In this document: positions 25,571 through 34,218 of the stretch, piece after piece
Numbering within the stretch: the first letter of the stretch is position 1
Layout of the letters: each line of letters opens with the position of its first letter
Source of the DNA: Tardiphaga sp051811025
Lineage (GTDB): Bacteria; Pseudomonadota; Alphaproteobacteria; Rhizobiales; Xanthobacteraceae
Assembly (NCBI RefSeq): GCF_051811025.1
Contig: NZ_JBPWQE010000001.1
Location: 2,480,001 to 2,544,000 of the forward strand
DNA: 64,000 nt
Direction: 5' to 3'
The notes under the pieces: model-generated
The model's database searches: none
Seen by the model: only the letters and a program-made list of their open reading frames with translations
Told to the model about the DNA's origin: nothing
Position numbers and translations under genes: made by a program

Positions 25571-26068
25571 ATGCGCGCCGTTCTGGATCATTGCAGCGAT
25601 GGCGTGAAGCACAGCGTTGCAGCGGGCGATACGATCATCCGGGAAGGACAGACCAGCGGGCATTTGTTCGTACTGATCGAAGGGCAGCTCGACGTCGTCA
25701 AGGGCGACACGGTGGTTGCGAGTTTGACCGAACCCGGTGCTGTGGTCGGTGAAATGTCGGTGCTCCTCGAACAGCCGCATACCGCGAACGTGCGCGCCGC
25801 GACGGAGACGCAAGTCTATGAGTTCGAGAATGCGACGGATTTCCTGCGGGATCACCCGACCGTCGCGCTGATGATCGCGCGGCTACTGGCGCAGCGGCTC
25901 AATGTGGCGACGAGCTATCTCGCCGACATCAAGCAGCAATATGCCGGCCATGGTACGCATCTGTCGATGGTTGGTGAGCTCCTGGAAAACATGGTCAACC
26001 TGTCGCCAACGAAGGTGTCGCTAGGTTCGGACCGACACTCGGATCATCAAGGCGATCCAAGGATCTGA
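25571..26068 (+). CDS. Cyclic-nucleotide-binding (CNB) domain protein without DNA-binding domain
   Basis: 165-aa protein. Residues about 5-125 form a CRP-like CNB beta-roll: VAAGDTIIREGQTSGHLFVLIEGQLDVVKGDTVVASLTEPGAVVGEMSVLLEQPHTANVRAATETQVYEF. The phosphate-binding cassette keeps the Gly60-Glu61 pair, but the position usually holding the phosphate-contacting Arg is His70. No helix-turn-helix follows; the last 40 residues are a short helix and a polar tail. So it is not a transcription factor and may not bind cAMP tightly. The start at 25571 is preferred over 25511, which adds a weak extension. Its 3' end overlaps the convergent phosphoesterase gene by 74 bp. Confidence 0.82.
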   Translation: MRAVLDHCSDGVKHSVAAGDTIIREGQTSGHLFVLIEGQLDVVKGDTVVASLTEPGAVVGEMSVLLEQPHTANVRAATETQVYEFENATDFLRDHPTVALMIARLLAQRLNVATSYLADIKQQYAGHGTHLSMVGELLENMVNLSPTKVSLGSDRHSDHQGDPRI

Positions 26069-26834
26069 GCCATGGCGGCACGGTCTTGATCGGCAACGCC
26101 GGACGCAGCAGCGGAGCGTTCAGATCGATATGGTCAGCGCCTTCCGCCGATAACCAGAATGCTGTGCCGTCATCGAGGTCGAGCACGATGTAAGTCGGCG
26201 GCCGACCGAACTGGCGGCCTGCATTGAACACCCAGGTCTCACCAATCCGATCGTACCATGAGCCGTCTTTGACAAACGGAGACTCATGCACATGGCCGGA
26301 GATCACCATCGCGGGCCGATGCGCCTCGATCCATTGCACCAGTTCGACATCGCCGAAGTAACGCTTGCCGCCCCAGCTCGTCGGTGAGTTGGTCGGCGGT
26401 GCGTGATGTATCCAGATCCAGCGTTTTGCGTTTTGTGCGGATGCTTCGTTGAGTTGCTGCGCGATGCGCTGCTGAACCAGCGGACCGTCCCACCACGGAC
26501 AGACCGTAAATAACGTATCGCCGATGGTGAGGCTGTCGCCATCGCAGGCGATGCCCAGTTGTCTCAGATCGCCAACCCATCGCGCGATCTTCTCGCCCTC
26601 GGCGTTACGTTCGTCGAGATCGTGATTGCCCGAACACAGGATCACCTTCGTGCGCTCGGCGAGCAAAGCGAGATACTTCTTCACCACCAGGATCTGCGCA
26701 CGGAAGTCCACGACCGACGCGATATCCAGCGCGTCACCGGCAAAGATCACGAGGTCGAATTGCGGCGCGACGCTGAGTAGCCAGTCGAACTGGGGCAGCG
26801 AATAGTGGAGATCGGCTACGACAAGGCAGCGCAT
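25995..26834 (-). CDS. Calcineurin-like metallophosphoesterase
   Basis: 279-aa cytoplasmic phosphoesterase of the calcineurin-like superfamily. Di-metal motifs in order: VADLHYSLPQ (D-x-H), FAGDALD (GD), LCSGNHDLDERN (GNHD), IHHAPP and VISGHVHESPF (GHxH). The start at 26834 places the first metal motif at residue 7; an upstream in-frame start at 26930 adds 32 residues with no match. Substrate unknown; relatives cleave nucleic-acid or nucleotide phosphodiesters. It converges with the CNB gene and overlaps it by 74 bp. Confidence 0.88.
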   Translation of the reverse strand: MRCLVVADLHYSLPQFDWLLSVAPQFDLVIFAGDALDIASVVDFRAQILVVKKYLALLAERTKVILCSGNHDLDERNAEGEKIARWVGDLRQLGIACDGDSLTIGDTLFTVCPWWDGPLVQQRIAQQLNEASAQNAKRWIWIHHAPPTNSPTSWGGKRYFGDVELVQWIEAHRPAMVISGHVHESPFVKDGSWYDRIGETWVFNAGRQFGRPPTYIVLDLDDGTAFWLSAEGADHIDLNAPLLRPALPIKTVPPWLRSLDRLDDPSVGPNLATPSLATG

Positions 26835-26966
26835 GGTAATCCGAGGTCTGGAAATGGAGGAAATATCAGCAGACTGAAAGGCGTAGTCTAGGCACGCGAG
26901 AACACCGCGCAAGGCGGGCAGGAGCGGCATATTTGTGCACTCAAGGTAACCGTTGTGCAGGCAGGC

Positions 26967-28061
26967 CTAGCCGGCAGCGCTCACGGGCGGCTTGGCCGTC
27001 GGCTTGGTCACAGCGCAGAATCGCAGCACAATGCGCGTGCCAGCGTGGTTGGGGTCGCGTTCGACGGAGGCGTCGAGCTTGTTCGCCATCGCATTGACGA
27101 TGCGCTGGCCCATGCCGGTGGAGCGCGGATCGACCTTCACATTGAGGCCAACACCGTCATCGGTGATTGACAGTTCGAGCTGGTCGCCCTGCGCGGTGAG
27201 CACCACATGGATCGGGCCGGCGCCGTCGGGATAGGCGTATTTGACGGCGTTCATCACCAGTTCGTTGACGATGATGCCGATGGCTACGGCGCGGTCAGGA
27301 TCGATCTCGACAGCTTCGGCCTTCAGCGTCAGGCGCGACATCCTGTTGCCCTCGGCCGAGCGACGGAGATCTTCCAGCAAGGCTTCGAGATACTGATTGA
27401 GCAGCACGCTGTTGAGGTCGTGCGACGTGTACAGTCGGCGATGGACTTGCGCCACGGCGGCGACGCGGCCCATGGCGTTGGTCAGCGCCACCTTGACGTG
27501 ATCTTCGCTGGATGAATTGGCTTGCAGATGGAGCAGCGAAGCGATGATCTGCAATGAGTTGCCAACGCGATGATTGACTTCGCGCAACAGCATTTCTCGC
27601 TCGGCCGCGAGGGCCGCATAGCGGTCGCGTGACGCGTGAACTTCGGCTTCGGCGTCGTCGCGTGCCTTTGATATCAGGGCCTGTTTGATGGCAGTGGTGC
27701 AGGCGACATGCAGCAGCGGCAGGAAGTCGCCCTGGGTGTCCTTCACCAAATAGTCGGCGGCACCCGCTTTGAGGGCGGTGACGGCGATCTTGCTGTCCTG
27801 CGAGGCCGTGACGAACACCACCGGGGGCGGCGAAGGCAGCTTCTGAATCTGCTCAAGCGTTTCCAGCCCGTCGAGGCCCGGCATGTACTGATCGAGCGCA
27901 ATGACGTCGATGCCACCCTGCTTGATCCGCTCGATCCCGGCTTCGCCGTTGTCGCAATGCTCGACGCCAAAGCCCTGCCGTGTCAGGCCGCGTGACACCA
28001 GCCGCGCAAGACCCGCGTCGTCATCGATATACAGCAGCGTGGGCGTCGTGGCAGATGTCAT
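26967..28061 (-). CDS. Response-regulator receiver fused to HisKA_2 histidine kinase
   Basis: 364-aa hybrid. Residues about 8-125 form a receiver (LLYIDDDAGLAR, phospho-Asp in VIALDQYMPGLDG, Lys in YLVKDTQ). Residues about 165-350 are a HisKA_2/HWE-like kinase with the phospho-His in LREVNHRVGNSLQIIASLLHLQ and an ATPase with NELVMNAVKYAYPDG and DDGVGLNVKVDPRSTGMGQRIV. In such proteins, phosphorylation of the receiver tunes the kinase. It overlaps the upstream receiver gene by 4 bp and is the last gene of a three-gene signalling operon (28495-30018, 28058-28498, this). Confidence 0.92.
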   Translation of the reverse strand: MTSATTPTLLYIDDDAGLARLVSRGLTRQGFGVEHCDNGEAGIERIKQGGIDVIALDQYMPGLDGLETLEQIQKLPSPPPVVFVTASQDSKIAVTALKAGAADYLVKDTQGDFLPLLHVACTTAIKQALISKARDDAEAEVHASRDRYAALAAEREMLLREVNHRVGNSLQIIASLLHLQANSSSEDHVKVALTNAMGRVAAVAQVHRRLYTSHDLNSVLLNQYLEALLEDLRRSAEGNRMSRLTLKAEAVEIDPDRAVAIGIIVNELVMNAVKYAYPDGAGPIHVVLTAQGDQLELSITDDGVGLNVKVDPRSTGMGQRIVNAMANKLDASVERDPNHAGTRIVLRFCAVTKPTAKPPVSAAG

Positions 28062-28498
28062 GTGGACGCTTGCGGAACCTGAATGACGGAGAAAAACAAA
28101 CCGAGCTGGCGGATTGCGTTGGCGAAGCTCTCGTAGTTTACAGGCTTGGTGATGTAGACGTTACAGCCCAGTTCGTAGCAGCGTTTGATTTCCTGCGCGT
28201 CGTCGGTAGTGGTGAGGACCACGACGGGCGCGCATTTGAGAAATTCGTTCTCTTTGACCCGCTTCAGGATATCGATCCCGGTCATGTCGGGCAGGTTGAG
28301 GTCGAGCAGGATCAGCAGGGCTTCGCCCTTGTGATCGAGGCCAGTGCTATCCTTGCCGAACAGATAGTTGACGGCATCTGTACCGTTGGTGAACGGGATG
28401 ATCTCATTATTGACACCCGAGCGCCTGATGTTGCGTTCGATCAGACGGGCGTGACCCTCGTCGTCCTCGATCATAATGATGGTGACTGGCTTGCTCAT
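28058..28498 (-). CDS. Single-domain response regulator
   Basis: 146-aa stand-alone receiver: IIMIEDDEGHARLIERNIRRSG, phospho-Asp in LILLDLNLPDMTGIDILKRVK, Thr in VVLTTTDDAQEI, and Lys in YITKPVNYESF. There is no output domain. This type is common next to CHASE3 or phytochrome kinases and probably relays phosphate. It overlaps both neighbours by 4 bp, so the three genes are translationally coupled. Confidence 0.93.
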   Translation of the reverse strand: MSKPVTIIMIEDDEGHARLIERNIRRSGVNNEIIPFTNGTDAVNYLFGKDSTGLDHKGEALLILLDLNLPDMTGIDILKRVKENEFLKCAPVVVLTTTDDAQEIKRCYELGCNVYITKPVNYESFANAIRQLGLFFSVIQVPQAST

Positions 28499-30018
28499 GT
28501 TTGTTTATCCCGGTTATGCCCCGTCCATCTGGCCGGCAGCGTGACGGTGAAGTTGCTGCCATTGCCGAGTTCCGATGACACCGACATGGTGCCGCCCATT
28601 CGTCGCACCAAAGCGCGCACATGGGCCAGTCCGATGCCCTGGCCGGGCTTGTCCTGTGTACCCGCACGGCGGAAAAGATCAAAGATGCGCTGATGATCCC
28701 GGGGATCGATGCCGCGGCCGTTGTCGATGATCTCGAAGATCGCAAAGCCCATCTTGGTGCGGCCCTTGACGAGAATGTCGCCGGGGACGCCGGGCTTCAG
28801 ATATTTCAGCGCATTGTCGATCAGGTTGCCGAAGATCTGTTCCATTGCGAGACGATCGCTCTCGATGTCAGGCAATGGCTCGATACGGATCTGGGTTTCG
28901 GTCTCGGCTGCCTGATGCGCCACGGTGGAAGCAATGCCCTCGATGAGTTCGCGGGTGTCGATCTTCACCGGCTTGAACTCCCGCCGGCCCTCGCGGGTCA
29001 GATTGAGAATAGCGCTGATCAAGCGGTCCATCTTCCCGATCGATGACTTGATGAAGCCAAGCGCTTCGGTGAAATCGGCGGAGAGTTGCTTGTCCTGTTC
29101 GGGCAGCGCCGGCTCCGGCAGTTCGCCGTTCACATCGGGCACCACGGGCTCTTCGTTGGCGAGCGTTGCGATACGCCTGAAGATGTCGCCGCGCAGCTCC
29201 TCGAGCTCGCTGGTGAAGCCCATGATGTTGACCAGCGGCGAGCGAAGGTCGTGGCTGACGATATAGGAGAAGCGCTGCAGCTCTTCGTTGGCTTCGCGCA
29301 GGTCGGCGGTGCGCTCCTCAACGGCGGCTTCGAGGTCAATGTTGCTGTCGCGCAACCTGGCCTCCGCCTCATCGCGGGCGTTTGACGAGCGTCGCACGAG
29401 GAAGATCGACAGCGCCGCCAGGAGTACCACCAGGCCGGAGCCGACCACGGTGACCCACGAGGCCCATTGCTGGCTCTGGTCTGCGGTTCGGGTCCGTTCG
29501 ACGAACAGGCGACCTTCCTCGGCGCGCATCGCTCGGGTGATGCTGGCAATGTCCTGGACCGCCTGATTGGCACCGCCGCGGCGCAAGATATCGATGCTCG
29601 ACTGGATGTCGTTGTTCTTGATGCGGTCGATACCCCTGGCGAATTCCGTCAGTCGTTGCTCGACGGCTGCGCGCAGTTTGACGGTGTTGGCGACCTGGGC
29701 CGGATTGTCGTTGGCCAGACTGATCAGCTTGTCGACGGCCGGCAGGATGGCGGCCGCCGAGGTTTCGTATTCGGACAGAAACTGCGGACCGGTGGAGAGC
29801 ATATAGGCCCGCGTGGCGCTTTCGGCGCGGCGGATTTCCAGCAGCAGGTTCGATATCTGGTTCTGGACTTCGACGGTGTGGACCACCCACCTGGAATCGT
29901 CGCGTGCCTGATTCACCAGGATGACGGAGGCGGCGCTGATGGCGGCAAGCACGAGCAATCCCGCCAAGAGCAGCAGGATTTGCCAGAGCGCTCGCCTGCG
30001 GGCGGCGTCAGCGGTCAC
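28495..30018 (-). CDS. CHASE3-domain membrane sensor histidine kinase
   Basis: 507-aa inner-membrane kinase. Helix 1 lies at about residues 12-33, a periplasmic CHASE3 domain at 40-180 (ISNLLLEIRRAESATRAYMLS), helix 2 at about 190-210, then a coiled-coil (DEAEARLRDSNIDLEAAVEERTADLREANEELQRF). The kinase core has FSYIVSHDLRSPLVNIMGFT, FGNLIDNALKYLKPG and DNGRGIDPRDHQRIFDLFRRAG. An acidic loop between the H-box and N-box (NEEPVVPDVNGELPEPALPEQD) is unusual in length. First gene of the three-gene signalling operon. Signal unknown. Confidence 0.93.
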   Translation of the reverse strand: MTADAARRRALWQILLLLAGLLVLAAISAASVILVNQARDDSRWVVHTVEVQNQISNLLLEIRRAESATRAYMLSTGPQFLSEYETSAAAILPAVDKLISLANDNPAQVANTVKLRAAVEQRLTEFARGIDRIKNNDIQSSIDILRRGGANQAVQDIASITRAMRAEEGRLFVERTRTADQSQQWASWVTVVGSGLVVLLAALSIFLVRRSSNARDEAEARLRDSNIDLEAAVEERTADLREANEELQRFSYIVSHDLRSPLVNIMGFTSELEELRGDIFRRIATLANEEPVVPDVNGELPEPALPEQDKQLSADFTEALGFIKSSIGKMDRLISAILNLTREGRREFKPVKIDTRELIEGIASTVAHQAAETETQIRIEPLPDIESDRLAMEQIFGNLIDNALKYLKPGVPGDILVKGRTKMGFAIFEIIDNGRGIDPRDHQRIFDLFRRAGTQDKPGQGIGLAHVRALVRRMGGTMSVSSELGNGSNFTVTLPARWTGHNRDKQT

Positions 30019-30132
30019 GTAATACTCGCTTGGATTGCAGACTGAACTTCAATATGGCCCCCGCCGCCGGACGGCTCCCGGCAGCACAAAAACGCCGATG
30101 GAGGCAATTGGTTCCAGTTTGCTCCAGATATC

Positions 30133-31485
30133 TCAGGTCTTGGCAGGCTTGCCAGCCAGATACTGTTCCAGCCAGTGGATGTGATAATCGCCCTCGATAA
30201 TGTCGCTTTCCCGGGCCAAGGCCCGGAACAGCGGCAGGGTCGTCTCGACGCCGTCCACCACGATCTCGTCCAGGGCCCGTCGCAGCCGCATCAGGCATTC
30301 CGGCCGATTCTTGCCGTGAACGATCAGCTTGCCGACCAGCGAGTCGTAGTACGGGGGGATTTTGTAGCCTTGGTAGACCGCGGAATCGATGCGGACGCCG
30401 AGGCCGCCGGGGGCGTGATACTGGGTGATCGTGCCGGGTGAGGGCCGGAAGGTCTCCGGGTTCTCAGCATTGATGCGGCACTCAATGGAATGGCCGATGA
30501 TGTTGACCTCATCCTGCGTGCAAGGCAGGTCGCCGCCGGCGGCGATACGGATCTGCTCCAGCACGAGATCGATGTCGGTGATCATCTCAGTGACCGGATG
30601 TTCGACCTGGATGCGGGTGTTCATTTCGATGAAATAAAACTCGCCGTCCTCATGGAGGAATTCGATGGTGCCGACGCCGAGATACTGCATGTCCTGCATC
30701 GCCTTGGCGCAGATGCCGCCGATCCTGGCGCGCGCTTCCGGTGACAGGATTGGCGAAGGGCCTTCTTCCCAGACTTTCTGGTGACGGCGTTGCAGCGAAC
30801 AATCGCGCTCGCCAAGATGTAGCGCACCGCCGCGACCATCGCCCAGTACCTGGATTTCGATGTGGCGCGGCTTGGTCAGATACTTTTCGAGATAGACCGA
30901 TGCGTCGCCGAACGCAGCCTTCGCTTCGTTCGAGGCAGTGGACAGCGCCATCAACAAATCGGCTTCGGTCTGCGCGACCTTCATGCCGCGGCCACCACCG
31001 CCGGCGGCGGCCTTGACGAGGACCGGGAAGCCGATCTCGCGGGCGATCGCAATAGCGTCGTCTTCAGGGCCGACGCCGCCGTCCGAGCCGGGCACGACGG
31101 GGATGCCGAGCCGCTTGGCCGTCTTCTTGGCCTCGATCTTGTCGCCCATCAGGCGGATATGCTCGGCCTTGGGGCCGATGAACTTCAGATTATGGTCGGC
31201 GAGTATCTCGGCGAACCGCGCATTCTCGGACAGGAAGCCGTAACCGGGATGCACCGCATCGGCGCCGGTGATCTCGCAGGCGGCGAGCAACGACGGGATG
31301 TTGAGGTAGCTGTCTTTCGACGCCGGCGGGCCGATGCAAACGCTCTCGTCGGCGAGGCGCACATGCATGGCGTCGGCATCCGCAGTCGAATGCACGGCCA
31401 CGGTCGCGATACCGAGCTCCTTGCAGGCCCGCAGGATGCGCAACGCGATCTCGCCGCGGTTGGCGATCAGGATTTTCTCGAACAT
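30133..31485 (-). CDS. accC: Acetyl-CoA carboxylase, biotin carboxylase subunit
   Basis: 450-aa ATP-grasp enzyme that carboxylates the biotin carried on AccB, the first half of the malonyl-CoA reaction for fatty-acid synthesis. FEKILIANRGEIALRILRACKELGI, HPGYGFLSENARFAE, AAAGGGGRGMKVAQTEADLL, QRRHQKVWEEGPSP and EMNTRIQVEHPVTEMITDIDLV are standard AccC sequences. It is last in aroQ-accB-accC, 30 bp after accB. Confidence 0.97.
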   Translation of the reverse strand: MFEKILIANRGEIALRILRACKELGIATVAVHSTADADAMHVRLADESVCIGPPASKDSYLNIPSLLAACEITGADAVHPGYGFLSENARFAEILADHNLKFIGPKAEHIRLMGDKIEAKKTAKRLGIPVVPGSDGGVGPEDDAIAIAREIGFPVLVKAAAGGGGRGMKVAQTEADLLMALSTASNEAKAAFGDASVYLEKYLTKPRHIEIQVLGDGRGGALHLGERDCSLQRRHQKVWEEGPSPILSPEARARIGGICAKAMQDMQYLGVGTIEFLHEDGEFYFIEMNTRIQVEHPVTEMITDIDLVLEQIRIAAGGDLPCTQDEVNIIGHSIECRINAENPETFRPSPGTITQYHAPGGLGVRIDSAVYQGYKIPPYYDSLVGKLIVHGKNRPECLMRLRRALDEIVVDGVETTLPLFRALARESDIIEGDYHIHWLEQYLAGKPAKT

Positions 31486-31515
31486 GGCGTTCCGAAGTCA
31501 GAGGACGTTGTGGTG

Positions 31516-32007
31516 TTACTCGATGATGACCAGTGCTTCACCGTATTCGACCGGCGAGCCGTCTTCGATCAGGATCTGCGTCACGGTACCGGCCCGCGGC
31601 GCCGGGATCTGGTTCATGGTCTTCATCGCCTCGATGATGACCAGTGTCTGACCGGCGGCGACCTTGGTACCGACCTCGATGAAGGCCGGCTTGCCAGGTT
31701 CCGGAGCGCGATAGACGGTGCCAACCATCGGCGAGGGCACGGCGCCAGGATGCTTGGTCATGTCGGCGGCGGCCGGTGCGGCAGCAGCGACCACGGCGAC
31801 AGGCGCGGGGCCTGCAGCAGGGGCCTGTGCGTAAGCGGGTACTGCGGCAGCAACGCTGATGTTGCGCGCGACGCGCACGCGCAGACCGGCGCGCTCGACC
31901 TCGATCTCGGTGAGGTTGGTTTCATCCAGCAGCAGCGCCAGTTCGCGGATCATGCCGCTGTCGTTGCTTGCTTGCGGCGTCTGTGTGTCGTCAGGCTTGC
32001 GGGCCAT
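31516..32007 (-). CDS. accB: Acetyl-CoA carboxylase, biotin carboxyl carrier protein
   Basis: 163-aa carrier protein. The N-terminus contains IRELALLLDETNLTEIEVERAGLRVRVAR, a flexible Ala/Pro linker spans about 60-90, and the biotinyl domain follows with the modified Lys in IIEAMKTMNQIPAP. The start at 32007 (ATG) is chosen over an upstream non-ATG codon. In the accBC operon, 51 bp after aroQ. Confidence 0.95.
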   Translation of the reverse strand: MARKPDDTQTPQASNDSGMIRELALLLDETNLTEIEVERAGLRVRVARNISVAAAVPAYAQAPAAGPAPVAVVAAAAPAAADMTKHPGAVPSPMVGTVYRAPEPGKPAFIEVGTKVAAGQTLVIIEAMKTMNQIPAPRAGTVTQILIEDGSPVEYGEALVIIE

Positions 32008-32058
32008 GGGCAATCCAATGTCTGAAGTGAAAGACGAATAAAGAGCGAAGCAGGCGCG

Positions 32059-32526
32059 TTACGCGATGGCGTTGGCGCCGATTTTTGCGGCGAGGCCGCT
32101 GATGGCAAGGCGATAGCCCTCGATACCGAAGCCACACAGACTGGCAAAGGCGGCCTTGGCGATGAAGGAATGGTGGCGGAAGCTTTCGCGGGTGTAGACG
32201 TTGCTGACATGCACTTCCACAGTTGGAATGCGCACGCCGACGATGGCGTCGTGCAGGGCGATCGAGGTGTGCGAGTAAGCGCCGCCATTGATCACGATGC
32301 CGGCCACGTGTTTCTCGCGGGCCTCATGGATGTAACCGATCAAGTCGCTTTCGCTGTTGGACTGCCGGCAATCTGCGGTCAGACCATATTGCGCGGCAGC
32401 GGCGACGCACAGCTTTTCGACATCGGCCAGGGTCGCATGGCCGTAGGTGTCCGGCTCGCGGATTCCGAGCAGGTTGAGGTTGGGGCCGTTGAGCACGTAG
32501 ATGGTGTTGGTCGTGGTATTGGCCAT
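32059..32526 (-). CDS. aroQ: Type II 3-dehydroquinate dehydratase (canonical)
   Basis: 155-aa shikimate-pathway enzyme converting 3-dehydroquinate to 3-dehydroshikimate. All expected active-site residues are present: Arg and Tyr in LNGPNLNLLGIREPDTYG, His86 in GAYSHTSIALHDA, His106 in EVHVSNVYTRE and Arg117 in SFRHHS. It is the biosynthetic copy; the TRAP-linked paralogue (10168-10605) differs at two of these positions. First gene of aroQ-accB-accC, as in many related alphaproteobacteria. A TTAACC-AA-GGTTAA palindrome lies 160 bp upstream. Confidence 0.96.
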   Translation of the reverse strand: MANTTTNTIYVLNGPNLNLLGIREPDTYGHATLADVEKLCVAAAAQYGLTADCRQSNSESDLIGYIHEAREKHVAGIVINGGAYSHTSIALHDAIVGVRIPTVEVHVSNVYTRESFRHHSFIAKAAFASLCGFGIEGYRLAISGLAAKIGANAIA

Positions 32527-32685
32527 CGGACATCCCGGGCAATCGCAATGGGCGCGGGCGGCGCCGTTCTGCGGGGGTTATAGGTAACCTGATTGCGGAG
32601 GGGAAGCCTCTAGACCCCCGGTTCCCCCAGCCAAATACCTCACCCAATTCATAAAAAGCCCGGTGGAACCTATGGAAAACGCTTA

Positions 32686-32699
32686 TTAACCAAGGTTAA
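32686..32699. promoter_or_regulatory. TTAACC-AA-GGTTAA palindrome upstream of aroQ-accBC
   Basis: A 6-bp inverted repeat with a 2-bp centre, 160 bp from the aroQ start. The TTAA half-sites are CtrA-like, but they are separated by 6 bp, not the 7 bp of the classical CtrA site, so CtrA binding is only a possibility. Confidence 0.3.
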
Positions 32700-32764
32700 A
32701 GCCGCTGGCGCCATTTCCGGCAATCTGCCGACTCACGACAGGAGCGGAGCGTGCCGGATAGCAA

Positions 32765-32793
32765 ACGGGCGGACCCTTTCGAGCCCGCCCGGG
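32765..32793 (-). terminator. Probable terminator of the DUF1236 gene
   Basis: ACGGGCGG and CCGCCCGG flank a roughly 12-nt loop, about 22 bp past the stop of the minus-strand DUF1236 gene. On the minus strand the stem is followed by only three T (CGTTTGC), so it is an imperfect intrinsic terminator. Confidence 0.5.
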
Positions 32794-32814
32794 TGTCACA
32801 TCAGATGCGCCGCC

Positions 32815-33543
32815 TTAGGCATCCAGCACTGCGACGATTTCGAGTGTCCGCGGGTTTACGACGATGATCTCGTTGCGAACCAGGAAGAACTCATAGCCGC
32901 GCCAATCCGGATAGACGGTGATGATCTCTGCCGGAAGCGGGTGGAAGCGGACTTCACGCGGCACGCGGGTGCCGACCGAGATCGAGAAGTTCACATTGGT
33001 TACGGGCTGGATATTCTGCTGCTTGATCACAGTCGTCACCTTGGTGCGCTGCTCGGTCGTGAGCTTGGCGCCCGCGCCGGCCTGACCGGTGGTCGTGGTT
33101 GACTTAGTCTCCGTCGATGTCGACTTGGTGTCGGCACCCGACTTGGAGTCGGTCGACTTGGTATCGGCCTTCATGTCCTTGCCGGCTTTTCCACTATCGC
33201 GGGTCGAGTCGGTCGTACGCTTGTCATCACGTTGCATCTTGTCGTCGGACTGCGTCGACTTCACCGTCGGCTTCTGCTCGGACTTGTTGGTGGTATCGGT
33301 CGCTTCGTCCTTGTTGACGGGGGCGTTACGTTCTGCCGGCGCAGCACGATCGGCAGATGCGCCGCCTGCGGGCGCACTCGTTGCGCCGCTACGCGCAGCA
33401 CCGCCAGCCGGTGCTTCACGGCTCATTCCTGCTCCACCACCCGACGGTGCGGCTCCTGTGCCGCCGGGATTTTGCGCGCTAGCGAAACCCGAACCTGCGA
33501 TTAGTGCAACAGCGGCGACGCTCATCAATAAACGGTTGTTCAT
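32815..33543 (-). CDS. DUF1236 domain-containing secreted protein
   Basis: 242-aa precursor. The ATG at 33543 is preceded by GAGGAG and opens a signal peptide ending near GSGFASAQNPGG. Residues about 30-165 are low-complexity: Gly/Ala-rich, then Lys/Ser/Thr/Asp-rich with repeated DTKST and TKSTT units. The C-terminal 75 residues form DUF1236 (RTKVTTVIKQQNIQPVTNVNF, PREVRFHPLPAEIITVYPDWRGYEFFLVRNEIIVVNP). DUF1236 is common in Bradyrhizobium and its function is unknown. The repetitive linker suggests an extended, surface-exposed or periplasmic spacer. Confidence 0.87.
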   Translation of the reverse strand: MNNRLLMSVAAVALIAGSGFASAQNPGGTGAAPSGGGAGMSREAPAGGAARSGATSAPAGGASADRAAPAERNAPVNKDEATDTTNKSEQKPTVKSTQSDDKMQRDDKRTTDSTRDSGKAGKDMKADTKSTDSKSGADTKSTSTETKSTTTTGQAGAGAKLTTEQRTKVTTVIKQQNIQPVTNVNFSISVGTRVPREVRFHPLPAEIITVYPDWRGYEFFLVRNEIIVVNPRTLEIVAVLDA

Positions 33544-33654
33544 CTTGGTTCTCCTCGCGATGCATTGCCCGCCGTACAACGGCAGCGAACGATGGAGGTT
33601 CCTGAGAAAGATAGTTCCCGTGCTTTTGTTGTGAGCAAGATACATGGCACACCG

Positions 33655-33861
33655 TCAGGGCTTGATGTTTGTCTTGTAGACTTCATCGCCATTATCATTG
33701 AGGACCACGACGTTACGAGCGCTGTGTCCGGCTATATCAACGGCGATTTGGTGAGCAATGTTTTTGGCCATATCTTTGGCCTGTGCATCGTTGGCACATT
33801 GGAGACCTACGGGATCCTCGAGCCGGAAGCCATCGACGATCTCGAAATGATATTTTGGCAT
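33655..33861 (-). CDS. DUF6894-type small protein
   Basis: 68-aa protein: MPKYHFEIVDGFRLEDPVGL, then AQAKDMAKNIAHQIAVDI and a C-terminal NVVVLNDNGDEVYKTNI. This is the shape of the DUF6894 family, which is abundant in Rhizobiales and uncharacterised. Short but compositionally coding. It is read from the opposite strand to 34000-34167 and lies upstream of the DUF1236 gene, separated from it by 111 bp. Confidence 0.75.
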   Translation of the reverse strand: MPKYHFEIVDGFRLEDPVGLQCANDAQAKDMAKNIAHQIAVDIAGHSARNVVVLNDNGDEVYKTNIKP

Positions 33862-33999
33862 AGCGTTTCCTTCATCCTCCGTGACAGGGAAAATCCGCCA
33901 GTGTTGGGGATGTTCCTGAGTCGGAAATCGAAAGAGGGAGGCCTATGCCCGGAACGAAATGGCGGCGCGTGTATTGCACCATCGAATAGGGAAATTGCC

Positions 34000-34167
34000 A
34001 TGACAGCTTTTGTCGAAATGATCGTTGAGAAGATCGCGGACGCAGCGCCGATCGAGAATTCGATGTCGGATTTTGTCGCCGACATGCTGGAAAATACGGC
34101 AAACAAGCTGCCGCACTTCGAGCCGCGACCGGATGAAGATGAGGCGACGGTCCAGGACGTAGCGTAA
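34000..34167 (+). CDS. Small hypothetical protein with its own terminator
   Basis: 55-aa frame beginning MTAFVEMIVEKIADAAPIEN, then MSDFVADMLENTANKLPHFE and an acidic tail ending TVQDVA. Two short amphipathic helices are suggested, with no membrane segment. ATAGGGAAA lies upstream as a weak ribosome site. A good intrinsic terminator follows 52 bp after the stop (34219-34245), before the PQQ dehydrogenase gene. This supports a real, separately transcribed gene. I do not recognise the family. Confidence 0.55.
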   Translation: MTAFVEMIVEKIADAAPIENSMSDFVADMLENTANKLPHFEPRPDEDEATVQDVA

Positions 34168-34218
34168 GGATCGGACGTCGCGCGTAAACACCGCTGAACA
34201 ATGACGCAATTCCATAAA

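Noticed and set aside
30862..32025. Long plus-strand frame opposite accC and accB
   Set aside because: Shadow of two certain genes on the minus strand.
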